This document shows, piece after piece, positions 5,146 through 13,721 of a stretch of 20,070 bases of DNA; positions within the stretch are counted from its first letter, which is position 1; each line of letters opens with the position of its first letter. Origin of the DNA: CAYWFU01 sp964457585 (GTDB lineage Bacteria; JACRDZ01); NCBI GenBank assembly GCA_964457585.1, contig CAYWFU010000054.1, forward strand, positions 1-20,070, written 5' to 3'. The notes beneath the pieces are model-generated. The model was not told the origin of the DNA. It was given only the letters and a program-made list of their open reading frames with translations, and ran no database searches. Position numbers and translations under genes: made by a program.

Positions 5146-7308
5146 ATGCAAAAAACACATCTTTTATATAAAGTTACTTTCATCTATATCCTGTTAATCA
5201 TTTTCTTTCGATTTACTTCATCATTCCCATTTTTGTCTAAAAAAAACCGCTCTGAAAACAATTTAGATAATCAAACAATAATAATTACCGGTAGAGTTGA
5301 TAATATTCCTGAATATTCCAGCGGCAAAATGCGTTTAATTCTGAAAGATGAAATAAAAAAAGATAAAATTCTTATCAATATTTATAATCCGGAAAAAGAA
5401 TTTTTTTATGGAGATATTTTGAAAATTGAAGGAAAAATAAGACTGCCTCACAAACAACGCAATCCCGGCGGGATTGATGAAAAAAAATTTTTGGAAATTG
5501 AAAATATTAAAAAAATTATTAATACAACCGGAAAAAAATCAATAAAAATCGGATTTGATCCGGAAAATAAAATTAAATTTTATTTGTTTTTTATACGAAA
5601 AAAAATTGTTCTTGCGATAAAAGAATATCTTCCATTAGATTATGCTTCAATTTTTTCGGGAATTTTTTTAGGTGCAAAAGAATATCTGCCTCAAAAAATA
5701 TTAGAATTATTTCAAAAAGGCGGCATCATACATATTCTATCTGTTTCAGGTCTGCATGTTGGAATTTTGAGCTTTATTATATATTTATTAACTTCATCAT
5801 TGTCATTATCCATGCGAAATAAAGCAATCATTAATATTACAATGTTATTTTGTTATGCTATCATTACAGGAGCATCGCCTCCAGTATTAAGATCTGTTTT
5901 TATGGTTTCCATAATTCTTATAGCATGGATGTTTAATCATAATACTGAAATTATCAATTCTCTCTGTCTGGCATTATTAATCACTCTGATTTTCTCACCC
6001 AATCAATTATTTTCTACAGGATTGATTCTTTCTTATGTAATTACATGGAGCATAATAATATTTGTCCCTATTTTTGATAATTATTTTAAAAAATTACCTG
6101 ATTATTTGAGACCGCTTCTGACTACTTCACTGGCAGCTGCACTTGCGTCAATCCCTCTTTCCATATATTTCTTTTATACTTTTTCACCAATAAGTTTATT
6201 GCTTAATATTTTAATAATTCCTATAGTAAGTATAATTATGAGTGCAGGGGTAATTTTCACTTTCAGTATATTTATTTTGCCAATATTAGCTAAAATTACT
6301 GCTGAAATTCTAATATTTTTTATTACTCTTCTTATAAAAACAAATTCAATAGCTGTTTCATTGCCTGGCGCATATTTTTACGTACCAGTAATCCCTCTTT
6401 TATTGCTTACAAGTTATTTTGTATTTCTTTTTGCTATAAGCAATCCTTCGAGTTTAATAAAAAAAATAGGAATATTTCAAATTTTATCGGTTTTAATTTT
6501 TATTATCTGGAAAGAAATAATTACTTTTAATGGATGGCTATTAAAAATTAACTATATTGATGTGGGACAGGGAGATGCTATTTTCTTAAATTTACCGGGT
6601 AATAAAAATTTATTGATAGACGGCGGACCAAATACAAGAGAACTTGTCCAGTATCTGCATGAAAATGGGAAATGGGGAATTGATGTTCTTGTAATTACTC
6701 ATGCAGACAAAGATCATGTAGAAGGACTTTATAATGTTATAAACCAGTTTCCAATAGGTAAAATCTATTTTAATCTGACAGATTCAGAAAAAATAACCAA
6801 AGATGAAAAAAACTTTGTACAATGGCTGACGTCCAATTCTCCAAAACTGTATTCTGTTTATCAGGGTGATTCTATTGAAGTTTCACCTTTTGTACAAATA
6901 AAAGTTATTAATCCTGCTCAAAATCTAAATTATTCTAACTATAATGACAATTCGATTGTATTACAGCTTAAATATAAAAAATTTTCTGCTATTTTTACCG
7001 GAGATATAGGGATATCGGCTGAAAATCAAATTTTATCATTTGATTCCAATCTGACAAGCACAGTATTAAAAATTGCACATCACGGAAGTAAATATTCAAC
7101 GAGTGAAAAATTTTTGGAAACAATACACCCTGATATTGCCGTAATTTCAGCAGGTAAAAATAACAAATTTGGACATCCGCATCCATCTATACTGGAAAAG
7201 CTCTCTAAAATTAAAAGTAAAATATTTCGTACAGATAAAAACGGTATGATTAGCATTGTTACTGACGGAATTAAATATAATACATTTAATTTTTTAAACA
7301 CTTTTTAA
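5146..7308 (+). CDS. comEC: ComEC/Rec2-type DNA uptake channel with metallo-beta-lactamase domain
   Basis: This 720-residue inner-membrane protein is predicted to carry single-stranded DNA into the cytoplasm during natural transformation. It starts with a membrane segment (about residues 5-25). A soluble OB-like DUF4131 region (about 40-130) follows, with the typical phrase RLPHKQRNPGGIDEKKF. The competence membrane domain (about 160-470) carries the hallmark SVSGLHVG near residue 200. The C-terminal metallo-beta-lactamase-like domain (about 475-720) has NYIDVGQGDA, THADKDHVEGL near 518, FTGDIG and AHHGSKYS, so its metal site looks complete. Nothing appears truncated. Pilus and ComEA genes are not in the window, so competence itself is inferred only from this gene. 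Confidence 0.95.
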   Translation: MQKTHLLYKVTFIYILLIIFFRFTSSFPFLSKKNRSENNLDNQTIIITGRVDNIPEYSSGKMRLILKDEIKKDKILINIYNPEKEFFYGDILKIEGKIRLPHKQRNPGGIDEKKFLEIENIKKIINTTGKKSIKIGFDPENKIKFYLFFIRKKIVLAIKEYLPLDYASIFSGIFLGAKEYLPQKILELFQKGGIIHILSVSGLHVGILSFIIYLLTSSLSLSMRNKAIINITMLFCYAIITGASPPVLRSVFMVSIILIAWMFNHNTEIINSLCLALLITLIFSPNQLFSTGLILSYVITWSIIIFVPIFDNYFKKLPDYLRPLLTTSLAAALASIPLSIYFFYTFSPISLLLNILIIPIVSIIMSAGVIFTFSIFILPILAKITAEILIFFITLLIKTNSIAVSLPGAYFYVPVIPLLLLTSYFVFLFAISNPSSLIKKIGIFQILSVLIFIIWKEIITFNGWLLKINYIDVGQGDAIFLNLPGNKNLLIDGGPNTRELVQYLHENGKWGIDVLVITHADKDHVEGLYNVINQFPIGKIYFNLTDSEKITKDEKNFVQWLTSNSPKLYSVYQGDSIEVSPFVQIKVINPAQNLNYSNYNDNSIVLQLKYKKFSAIFTGDIGISAENQILSFDSNLTSTVLKIAHHGSKYSTSEKFLETIHPDIAVISAGKNNKFGHPHPSILEKLSKIKSKIFRTDKNGMISIVTDGIKYNTFNFLNTF

Positions 7309-7344
7309 TGAATATATTATATAATACTTAAAAAAGGTATCTCT

Positions 7345-9039
7345 ATGAATGAAAATATAACTCGTATTGCTTTAGCGCAAATAAATACTACAGTTGGTGA
7401 TATTGAAGGAAATGCACAAAAAATTATTACTTATATCCGCACTGCTTATGAGCAAAATGCGGATATGATTATATTTCCAGAACTAACTATAACCGGATAT
7501 CCACCAGAAGATTTATTATTAAAAGAATCTTTTATCAATAACTCATTATCCTGTCTTGCAAAAATCAAGGATATTACTGATGATATTGTTGTTATTATTG
7601 GATGCCTGGATAGAAAAAATAAACTTTTATTCAATTCAGCAGCTATTTTGCATAATCATAAAATAATTGATATTTACCATAAAATGCTCCTGCCTAATTA
7701 TGGTGTTTTTGACGAGAAACGCTATTTTTTCCCTGGGGAAAAAACCGTAGCTTATGAATTCAAAAATATAATTTTTGGGGTGAATATATGTGAAGACATA
7801 TGGCACGAAAATGGACCAGCGCAATATCAGGTAAAAAATGAAAATGCTTCATTAATAACAGTTCTCAACTCTTCTCCATTTCATGCTGGTAAAGGGAGGC
7901 AGCGCAAGGAATTATTAATATCCCGTGCTAAAACGCTTAAAGCTCATATTGCTTATGTAAATTTAGTGGGAGGACAGGATGAACTGGTTTTTGATGGACA
8001 GAGTATGATAGTTTCGCCAGAAGGTGAAATACTTTATATCGGGAAACAATTTGAAGAAGAATTAGCTGTTATTGATTTAACACTCTCTCTAAATGTAAAT
8101 AAAAATGCAATTGTTATTCCTGCTTCCAATCATAAAAAAAATAAAAAAATTATTAATACTCCTCATAATGGACCAATAGAACAAATTTCCAGTATGGAAG
8201 AAATATACAAAGCTCTAATAACCGGAACACGCGATTATATACACAAAAATGGATTTAACAAAGTTGCCCTCGGATTATCCGGCGGTATCGATTCAGCTTT
8301 AACCGCAGCTATAGCAAGTGATGCAATTGGACATGAAAATGTTACAGGTATTTTTATGCCGTCCCGATATTCTTCTTATGAAAGTGAAAATGATGCAAAA
8401 GCTTTAGCTGAAAATTTAAAAATCAACTATTTAACAATATCAATCCAGAATATATATGAGATATACCTGAGTGAATTAATAAATAACAAAATTATAAAAA
8501 AATCCGATAATATAAGCATTACAGAGGAAAATTTGCAGGCGCGTATCAGAGGTAATATTTTAATGGCTTTATCAAATAAATTTAAATGGTTAATCCTTAC
8601 AACAGGGAATAAAAGTGAACTTAGTGTCGGTTATGCAACTCTTTATGGAGATATGGCAGGCGGTCTTTCAGTGCTTAAAGATGTATTTAAAATTAAAGTA
8701 TATCAATTAGTGAATTATCGTAATAATATAAGCAATGTTATCCCTGAAAATGTTATTAAAAAAGCTCCAACTGCTGAATTAAGGCCCGATCAAAAAGATA
8801 CTGATTCGCTGCCGCCCTATAATATTCTTGACCCAATATTGCAGGCTTATATTGAAGAAGATAAAAAAATAGATGAAATTATAAAATCAGGTTTTGAAGA
8901 TATAATTGTTCACAAAGTTATAAATCTTGTAGATAATAGTGAATATAAACGGCGACAGGCGCCTCCCGGGATAAAAATTACACCTCGTGCATTTGGTAAG
9001 GACAGAAGAATCCCTATTACCAATAAGTTTAAACCTTGA
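7345..9039 (+). CDS. nadE: Glutamine-dependent NAD(+) synthetase
   Basis: This cytosolic enzyme amidates nicotinic acid adenine dinucleotide to NAD+, using ammonia from glutamine. The 564-residue protein has two domains. Residues 1 to about 260 are a nitrilase-type glutaminase with catalytic Glu46 (FPELTITGY), Lys113 (YHKMLLPNYG) and Cys149 (GVNICEDIW). Residues from about 280 to the end are the ATP-pyrophosphatase synthetase, with the P-loop SGGIDS at 312-317, the TTGNKSELSVGYATLYGD segment and the C-terminal PPGIKITPRAFGKDRRIP motif. The length matches the two-domain family. AAAGG lies seven bases before the ATG. It follows comEC by 36 bases and is probably cotranscribed, with a possible extra -10 (TATAAT at 7320) but no clear -35. 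Confidence 0.96.
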   Translation: MNENITRIALAQINTTVGDIEGNAQKIITYIRTAYEQNADMIIFPELTITGYPPEDLLLKESFINNSLSCLAKIKDITDDIVVIIGCLDRKNKLLFNSAAILHNHKIIDIYHKMLLPNYGVFDEKRYFFPGEKTVAYEFKNIIFGVNICEDIWHENGPAQYQVKNENASLITVLNSSPFHAGKGRQRKELLISRAKTLKAHIAYVNLVGGQDELVFDGQSMIVSPEGEILYIGKQFEEELAVIDLTLSLNVNKNAIVIPASNHKKNKKIINTPHNGPIEQISSMEEIYKALITGTRDYIHKNGFNKVALGLSGGIDSALTAAIASDAIGHENVTGIFMPSRYSSYESENDAKALAENLKINYLTISIQNIYEIYLSELINNKIIKKSDNISITEENLQARIRGNILMALSNKFKWLILTTGNKSELSVGYATLYGDMAGGLSVLKDVFKIKVYQLVNYRNNISNVIPENVIKKAPTAELRPDQKDTDSLPPYNILDPILQAYIEEDKKIDEIIKSGFEDIIVHKVINLVDNSEYKRRQAPPGIKITPRAFGKDRRIPITNKFKP

Positions 9040-9064
9040 CAAAATATAGCTGCATGGCTATATT
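9036..9064 (+). promoter_or_regulatory. Sigma70 promoter for the TPR protein, overlapping the nadE stop
   Basis: TTGACA (9036-9041) overlaps the TGA stop of nadE and is followed after 17 bases by TATATT (9059-9064). A 7-bp inverted repeat, ATATAGC and GCTATAT separated by six bases, spans the spacer and the -10 box. It could be an operator or a small hairpin. The palindrome is seen; a regulatory role is inference. Confidence 0.6.
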
Positions 9065-9087
9065 AATATAAAATTGGAGTATATTAG

Positions 9088-11295
9088 GTGAAAAAAATTA
9101 TTTTTATAATATTAATCCCTATTATAGCTATTGGCATTTCAACCTATGCATATTTTTCTTATGTTGGAAAAGATTATTCTAAAGACCTTTTTATTGTCGG
9201 AAAAAATTATTTTGAGACTGAAAAATTTCGGGAAGCTTATTATTGTTTTAAGGATATAACAGAACATTATAAAGCAAGTAAATATTTCGAAGATTCTCGC
9301 ATTTTAATGGAAGAATCAAAAAAACAGGCAGATATGGCTCGTGTATTTGAAATAGCCATGATGAATTTTAAACATAATAATTTTAAACGCGCGCAAAGTT
9401 ACTTCAATTATATTATTCAAAACTTTCCAAATTCAAAATATTACAATAAAGCTGTAGAAAATGAAATAATATCCCGCACCCAGAAAAAAATTCAAAATGA
9501 CTTTGAAGATGCCGAACTATCCCAGAAAGTAGAAGACTATCAACGTGCTATAAGTAAATATAAAAAAATTATTAATGATTATCCTTCCAGTATATATGCT
9601 GACGAATCACGAAAAAATTTAGGAAAATGCGTTGAAGAATATTCCAAAATTACGGCTGAATCTGAAAAGGAATATGAAAAAAGACTTGCAGAAAAAAATC
9701 GTTTAATCGCAGATGAGATTTTCCTTAAAGCTAATGAATATTTAGCGAATAATGAATACTTTAAAGCTTTAAAAAATTATCAAAAAATAATTAGTACATA
9801 TCCGCAGAGTGACCATGTTGGTGAATCCAAAGAAAGAGCAGGAAGAGTAATGATTATTATTAATGATGTGGAATCAAAACGGTTATTCTTTGAAGGGAAA
9901 AAATTAATTGAAGCGGGTAAAATTGAAAAAGCTTTAGAAAAATATAATATGGTTGTAAAAGTATATCCTAATACTGAGATATATTTTCGTGCTAGAGAAG
10001 AACTTAGCTTAGGACAAAGTTTATTTGGAAAAGTAATGTTTGAAGATGCAAAACAGCAACTGGATAAAGGGAATAAAAATGAAGGGACAAATATTTTAAA
10101 AACAATTTTAACAAAATACCCAAATACTCAATGGGCTGAACAAGCAAAATTCCAATTATATCTGCTCCAGGCAACAGGAATAGCACGTGAACTTTTAACG
10201 CAGGCAAATGATTTATATGTTCAGAAAGAGTATGCTAAAGCTGCTGAAATTTTTGAAAAAATTGTAAGAAATTATCCTGATAATCAACAGTTGCTTGAAT
10301 CAGCGAAATCAGGACTTGTTAAGTCTACTGCTGCTCAAAGCTTTGTAATTGCTGAAAATTTTTTCAAAAATCCTGAAACCGAAAAAGATGCACTAGAAAA
10401 ATATAATGCTATTGCTCGTGATTTTCCTAGCACTGAATGGGCTGAAATGTCTATCAACCGCATCAAGGAATATAATGAAAGAGAAGCAGAAAAAATTTTC
10501 AAAGTTGCTGAAGATATATTTAGAAAACAGGATTACGAACTGGCAATTTCTAATTATCAAAATGTAATAGTTAGATATCCAAGTACAACTTTTGCAAATA
10601 AAGCAAAAGAAACAATTGAAAAAAGTAAAACTAAAATATTTGAGGTAAGATTTAATAAGATATTTGAAAATTACACCAGCAAGGAACGATTTGATGAAGC
10701 AATTGCCGCATACAAAGGATTAATTAAAGATGCCCCGGATTTAGAATGGAAAATAAAAATTGAAGATAATATCAGTAAGGCCGAAGATGGTATAATTTCA
10801 AGAATGATTAGCGGCGCACGCGATTTATATAATCAGGAAAAATATAAAGAAGCTATTGCTTATTATGAAATGGTAATAAAGCAATATCCTAAAAAATTGA
10901 AATATATTGATGAAGCAAAAAAAAATATAAGCATGATAAATTCCGAATCTCTTTATAAAAAAATCACTGAAAATCTTGAACTGCAGCAATTTGCTGTAGT
11001 TGCAAGAAGTTTTAATCAATTAAAAAATGAAAAATTTGCCGGCGACTGGACAAATAAAGCTCAAAATGCTATTGAACCATATTTGCAAAAAATACTGGAA
11101 AAGGGATTCGATTTTTTAACCAAGCAATATTTTGATTATTCATTGGAAATATTTAAATTAATTACTGAAAATTATCCTCAAAGTACTTTTATGGCTAAAG
11201 CCAAAGAAGGTATTTTTAAAGTAAATTTAAATAAACCGGGCGGAACAGTCCCTGTAGCACCAACTCAGCAATTACCACCGGAGCAGAAAAAATAA
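9088..11295 (+). CDS. Large membrane-anchored TPR-repeat protein
   Basis: The 735-residue protein has one N-terminal hydrophobic segment (about residues 3-24) without a lipobox cysteine, then an all-helical body outside the membrane. The body holds about eleven repeats of roughly 50 residues, each ending in a signature of the type YP-x-S/T-x-W/Y/F-A-x-x-A. They start near residues 113, 165, 238, 292, 343, 396, 446, 497, 549, 600 and 696 (for example NFPNSKYYNKA, KYPNTQWAEQA, RYPSTTFANKA). This is the TPR pattern of BamD/YbgF-like periplasmic scaffolds. The tail is rich in Pro and Gln (KPGGTVPVAPTQQLPPEQKK). Translation starts at GTG with GGAG nine bases upstream. A role as a periplasmic assembly scaffold is inferred from the repeats; partner and process are unknown. 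Family members are usually much shorter. Confidence 0.85.
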   Translation: MKKIIFIILIPIIAIGISTYAYFSYVGKDYSKDLFIVGKNYFETEKFREAYYCFKDITEHYKASKYFEDSRILMEESKKQADMARVFEIAMMNFKHNNFKRAQSYFNYIIQNFPNSKYYNKAVENEIISRTQKKIQNDFEDAELSQKVEDYQRAISKYKKIINDYPSSIYADESRKNLGKCVEEYSKITAESEKEYEKRLAEKNRLIADEIFLKANEYLANNEYFKALKNYQKIISTYPQSDHVGESKERAGRVMIIINDVESKRLFFEGKKLIEAGKIEKALEKYNMVVKVYPNTEIYFRAREELSLGQSLFGKVMFEDAKQQLDKGNKNEGTNILKTILTKYPNTQWAEQAKFQLYLLQATGIARELLTQANDLYVQKEYAKAAEIFEKIVRNYPDNQQLLESAKSGLVKSTAAQSFVIAENFFKNPETEKDALEKYNAIARDFPSTEWAEMSINRIKEYNEREAEKIFKVAEDIFRKQDYELAISNYQNVIVRYPSTTFANKAKETIEKSKTKIFEVRFNKIFENYTSKERFDEAIAAYKGLIKDAPDLEWKIKIEDNISKAEDGIISRMISGARDLYNQEKYKEAIAYYEMVIKQYPKKLKYIDEAKKNISMINSESLYKKITENLELQQFAVVARSFNQLKNEKFAGDWTNKAQNAIEPYLQKILEKGFDFLTKQYFDYSLEIFKLITENYPQSTFMAKAKEGIFKVNLNKPGGTVPVAPTQQLPPEQKK

Positions 11296-11308
11296 TTTTT
11301 CATATTAC

Positions 11309-11443
11309 TTATTCCCTATGTGCAATCTTCGCACAAAAATATTTAGCAAGAACACCGTCAATATAATCTGCATTATCTATTCTAAAACCTGCTCTTGTAA
11401 GCAGCCCTTCCATTATCAGGATGTCTTTACAGCTCCGCCCCAT
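11309..11443 (-). pseudogene. Remnant of a methyltransferase C-terminus
   Basis: The reading frame encodes 44 residues (34 if it starts at 11413) and ends at 11309. Its core, LLTRAGFRIDNADYIDG followed by VLAKYFCAKI, resembles the last strand-helix-strand of class I SAM-dependent methyltransferases, where a short tail of this kind closes the fold. The rest of such an enzyme is absent; upstream bases belong to nadK in another frame, and there is no ribosome-binding site. I read it as a leftover of a deleted gene that now abuts nadK. The resemblance is from memory and could be chance. Confidence 0.35.
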
Positions 11444-12126
11444 TTTAGTTTATTGCGCAGGACTTCGTAATAATTGCGGTTTCCCGGGACTATTAATTTC
11501 AGGCGTGGACGAGCACGGCTTATTCTGACTTTATCACCGGGGATTAAGTGAAAAATTATTTGTCCATCTATTGTTAAAACTACATTTTGTTCTATTGCTT
11601 TTATTATAAGATCAATTCTATCCTCAGGCGGAACAATCAATGGCCGGTTAGTTAATGTATGCGGACAAATTGGAGATAATACCAGCGCATCCATACAGGG
11701 ATGCACGATTGGCCCGCCGGCAGAAAGAGAATATGCTGTTGAACCAGTTGGACTGGATATGATTAATCCATCAGCATGATATGTGGTTACATATTTCATA
11801 TCAATATAAGTTTCAATATGTATAATACGGGAAATAATTTCTTTTGATATTACTATATCATTTAAAGCTAAATATTTTTGAACAGTTTTATTCTGTCGTA
11901 TTACTGATCCCTGAAGCATCATACGTTTTTCTATAGAATAATTTTCTTTTAGTGCTTCATCCAGAGCCTGAAAAACCTCTTCAATTTTTATTTCAGTTAT
12001 AAAACCCAGACTGCCAAGATTAACTGCAAGAATAGGAACATTATGCGGAGCTGCATAACGCGCTATATTTAGCAATGTTCCATCACCGCCGAGTACAAGA
12101 ATTAAATCAACTTTTTTAGGCAGCAT
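11416..12126 (-). CDS. nadK: NAD kinase, open part downstream of an in-frame TAG
   Basis: NAD kinase phosphorylates NAD+ to NADP+. The 236-residue frame carries the GGDGT motif (LVLGGDGTLLNIARY), then LGSLGFITEI, NDIVISK, YHADGLIISSPTGSTAYSLSAGGPIVHP and DGQ, which are the ATP- and NAD-binding elements of the family. Normal members are around 280-290 residues; the missing part is the N-terminal strand and helix. That part is encoded directly upstream in the same frame, after its own ATG at 12285, and is interrupted by a TAG at codon 25. The ATG at 12126 has no ribosome-binding site, so if the protein is made, it comes either from readthrough of the TAG or from weak internal initiation. Confidence 0.9.
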   Translation of the reverse strand: MLPKKVDLILVLGGDGTLLNIARYAAPHNVPILAVNLGSLGFITEIKIEEVFQALDEALKENYSIEKRMMLQGSVIRQNKTVQKYLALNDIVISKEIISRIIHIETYIDMKYVTTYHADGLIISSPTGSTAYSLSAGGPIVHPCMDALVLSPICPHTLTNRPLIVPPEDRIDLIIKAIEQNVVLTIDGQIIFHLIPGDKVRISRARPRLKLIVPGNRNYYEVLRNKLKWGGAVKTS

Positions 12127-12285
12127 TTCACGATTTGAAACATTTTCATTTAAATTTATTAATATACTTGTTTCATTGTCTATCCAAAATTTTATTTTTT
12201 TTTTCTTAATCTAGTTTAAAACATTTTTTACTACAACAGTCGCTTCCATTCGTTTTGAATTAGTAACTATTCCAACTGTTTTCAT
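12127..12285 (-). other. nadK: N-terminal coding segment of nadK, split by a TAG codon
   Basis: Starting at ATG 12285, with TTTTTGGAG as ribosome-binding site, the frame reads MKTVGIVTNSKRMEATVVVK then NVLN and a TAG (12211-12213). It continues IKKKKIKFWIDNETSILIN without interruption into the main nadK frame. Phase is kept: 159 bases separate the two ATGs. MKTVGIVTNSKR is a typical NAD kinase opening strand and loop, and a Trp (TGG) at the TAG position would fit the family pattern of a helix ending in EWL or NWI. This points to a single G-to-A nonsense change, an assembly error, or TAG readthrough. Confidence 0.8.
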
Positions 12286-12330
12286 ATTTAACTCCAAAAA
12301 TTCAATTTGAGTATTATTCACTAACTTTTA

Positions 12331-12523
12331 GCGGATGTGCATCAAATTTATTGGTAAAATATAATACCAGGTAATTGGTTCAAATAGTTTCTATTATTGT
12401 CATTCTGAGCGAAGCGAAGAATCTGCTTTTAAAGCTTCAAAAACAGATTCTTCGCTTCGCTCAAAATGACAGATAAATCAGCAACATAACTAATGATATT
12501 GCCAACAAATTTGCCGCACATCC
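12331..12523. repeat. 193-bp nested inverted repeat in the nadK-argC gap
   Basis: The outer arms begin GGATGTGC at 12333 and end with its complement at 12523; they stay paired, with mismatches, for about 28 bases. The inner arms, 12398-12425 and 12444-12471, pair over 28 bases with one mismatch and contain GAGCGAAGCGAAGAATCTG. ACTTTTA occurs directly on both sides (12324-12330 and 12524-12530), a possible target duplication. From memory, the inner sequence belongs to a family seen between genes in many bacteria. The rest of this 401-base gap (12286-12686) holds the nadK leader on the left and the argC promoter on the right; I see no gene in it. Confidence 0.7.
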
Positions 12524-12585
12524 ACTTTTAACCTACAATTGTAACTTTTTCATCTCTTCATATATAATATTATAATATTTTAATA

Positions 12586-12629
12586 TTGACTTCAAGCAAA
12601 ATATCTAATAAAATTTATCATGCTATAAT
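12586..12629 (+). promoter_or_regulatory. Promoter region of argC
   Basis: TTGACT (12586-12591), a 17-base spacer and TAAAAT (12609-12614) make one candidate. An extended -10, TGCTATAAT with TATAAT at 12624-12629, is a second. I see no clear ARG-box palindrome between these and the ATG at 12687. Confidence 0.5.
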
Positions 12630-12686
12630 AAAAATATTACTATTTAGAATATTTAATTACCAATAACTTTAAGAATTGGAGAAAAA

Positions 12687-13712
12687 ATGATTAGAGTCGG
12701 GATTATTGGCGGCGGCGGGCTTGTGGCATGTGAAATAATGAAAATTCTGTATAATCATCCTAAAAGTGAAGTTGTTTATGCAACTTCAGAAACATTTGAA
12801 TCAAAGTCCATTTCTCAAATTCATACCTGTTTACAGGATATGTATGATGATATATTTTTCCAAAAATATCTGCCTGATGCAATTAAAGAAGCATGTGATG
12901 TGATTTTTATATGCAGAACGCATGGGGAATCCTCCTCAATTGTAAAAGATTTTATAAATTCAAATTGCAAAATAATTGATATGGGAGCTGATTTTCGATT
13001 ACATGATATAAATAATTTTAATTTTTGGTATCATGGAGCTAAACATTCCTGCCCGGAAATGCTGAATAATGCAATATATGGATTACCTGAATTATACTCA
13101 ACCAAAATTAAAAATGCCAGATTAATTGCCAATCCCGGATGTTATGCAACCAGTATTATTTTAGCTGGAGCGCCTATACTTAAAAGTAAATTAGTTAATT
13201 CAAATGGAATTAATATTGTTTCCTGTTCAGGTATTTCTGGTGCTGGAAATCAACCGCGCGCTGGATTTAATATATTCATGGACGTATATCGCAATTTAAA
13301 ACCATATAAGATTGGTGTGCATCCGCACATTGGTGAGATAGAGCAGGAATTGAAAAACTTTTCTCCGGATTTAGGACCTTTAACATTTATTCCTCAGGTT
13401 GTACCAATGGATAGAGGAATTATGAGTATTTTAACATTTACAGTTAATCCTGAAATTACTGAAGAAATAATTAAAAATTGCTACAATAATTTTTATAATG
13501 GATCCAGCTTTATTAAAATAAAAAACAGTATGCCTGAAACTAAAGATGTAATAGGGACGAACGCTTGCTTGATTTATCCAAAAATTGATAATCATAGCAA
13601 TAAGTTGGTTGTATTTTCCACGCTCGATAATTTAATAAAAGGAGCGGCTGGTCAGGCAGTTCAGAATATGAATTTAATGTTTAATTTATCTGATTCAATT
13701 GGATTAAATTAA
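12687..13712 (+). CDS. argC: N-acetyl-gamma-glutamyl-phosphate reductase
   Basis: ArgC is the NADPH-dependent third step of arginine biosynthesis, reducing N-acetylglutamyl phosphate to its semialdehyde in the cytosol. The 341-residue protein has the dinucleotide-binding start RVGIIGGGGLVACEIMKIL and the segment DMGADFRLHD. The catalytic cysteine is in NPGCYATS (about residue 151), SGISGAGNQPR follows, the catalytic His region is KIGVHPHIGEIEQEL, and LDNLIKGAAGQAVQNMNLM lies at the C-terminus. The length is normal. GGAG lies five bases before the ATG. No other arg genes are in the window, so argC stands apart from the rest of its pathway here. The next gene begins nine bases after the stop. 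Confidence 0.95.
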   Translation: MIRVGIIGGGGLVACEIMKILYNHPKSEVVYATSETFESKSISQIHTCLQDMYDDIFFQKYLPDAIKEACDVIFICRTHGESSSIVKDFINSNCKIIDMGADFRLHDINNFNFWYHGAKHSCPEMLNNAIYGLPELYSTKIKNARLIANPGCYATSIILAGAPILKSKLVNSNGINIVSCSGISGAGNQPRAGFNIFMDVYRNLKPYKIGVHPHIGEIEQELKNFSPDLGPLTFIPQVVPMDRGIMSILTFTVNPEITEEIIKNCYNNFYNGSSFIKIKNSMPETKDVIGTNACLIYPKIDNHSNKLVVFSTLDNLIKGAAGQAVQNMNLMFNLSDSIGLN

Positions 13713-13721
13713 GGGGCTGTG

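Noticed and set aside
12211..12213. TAG in nadK as evidence of a genome-wide stop-codon reassignment
   Set aside because: The small membrane protein gene ends naturally with TAG, the phosphatase gene also ends with TAG, and no other gene here contains an in-frame TAG.
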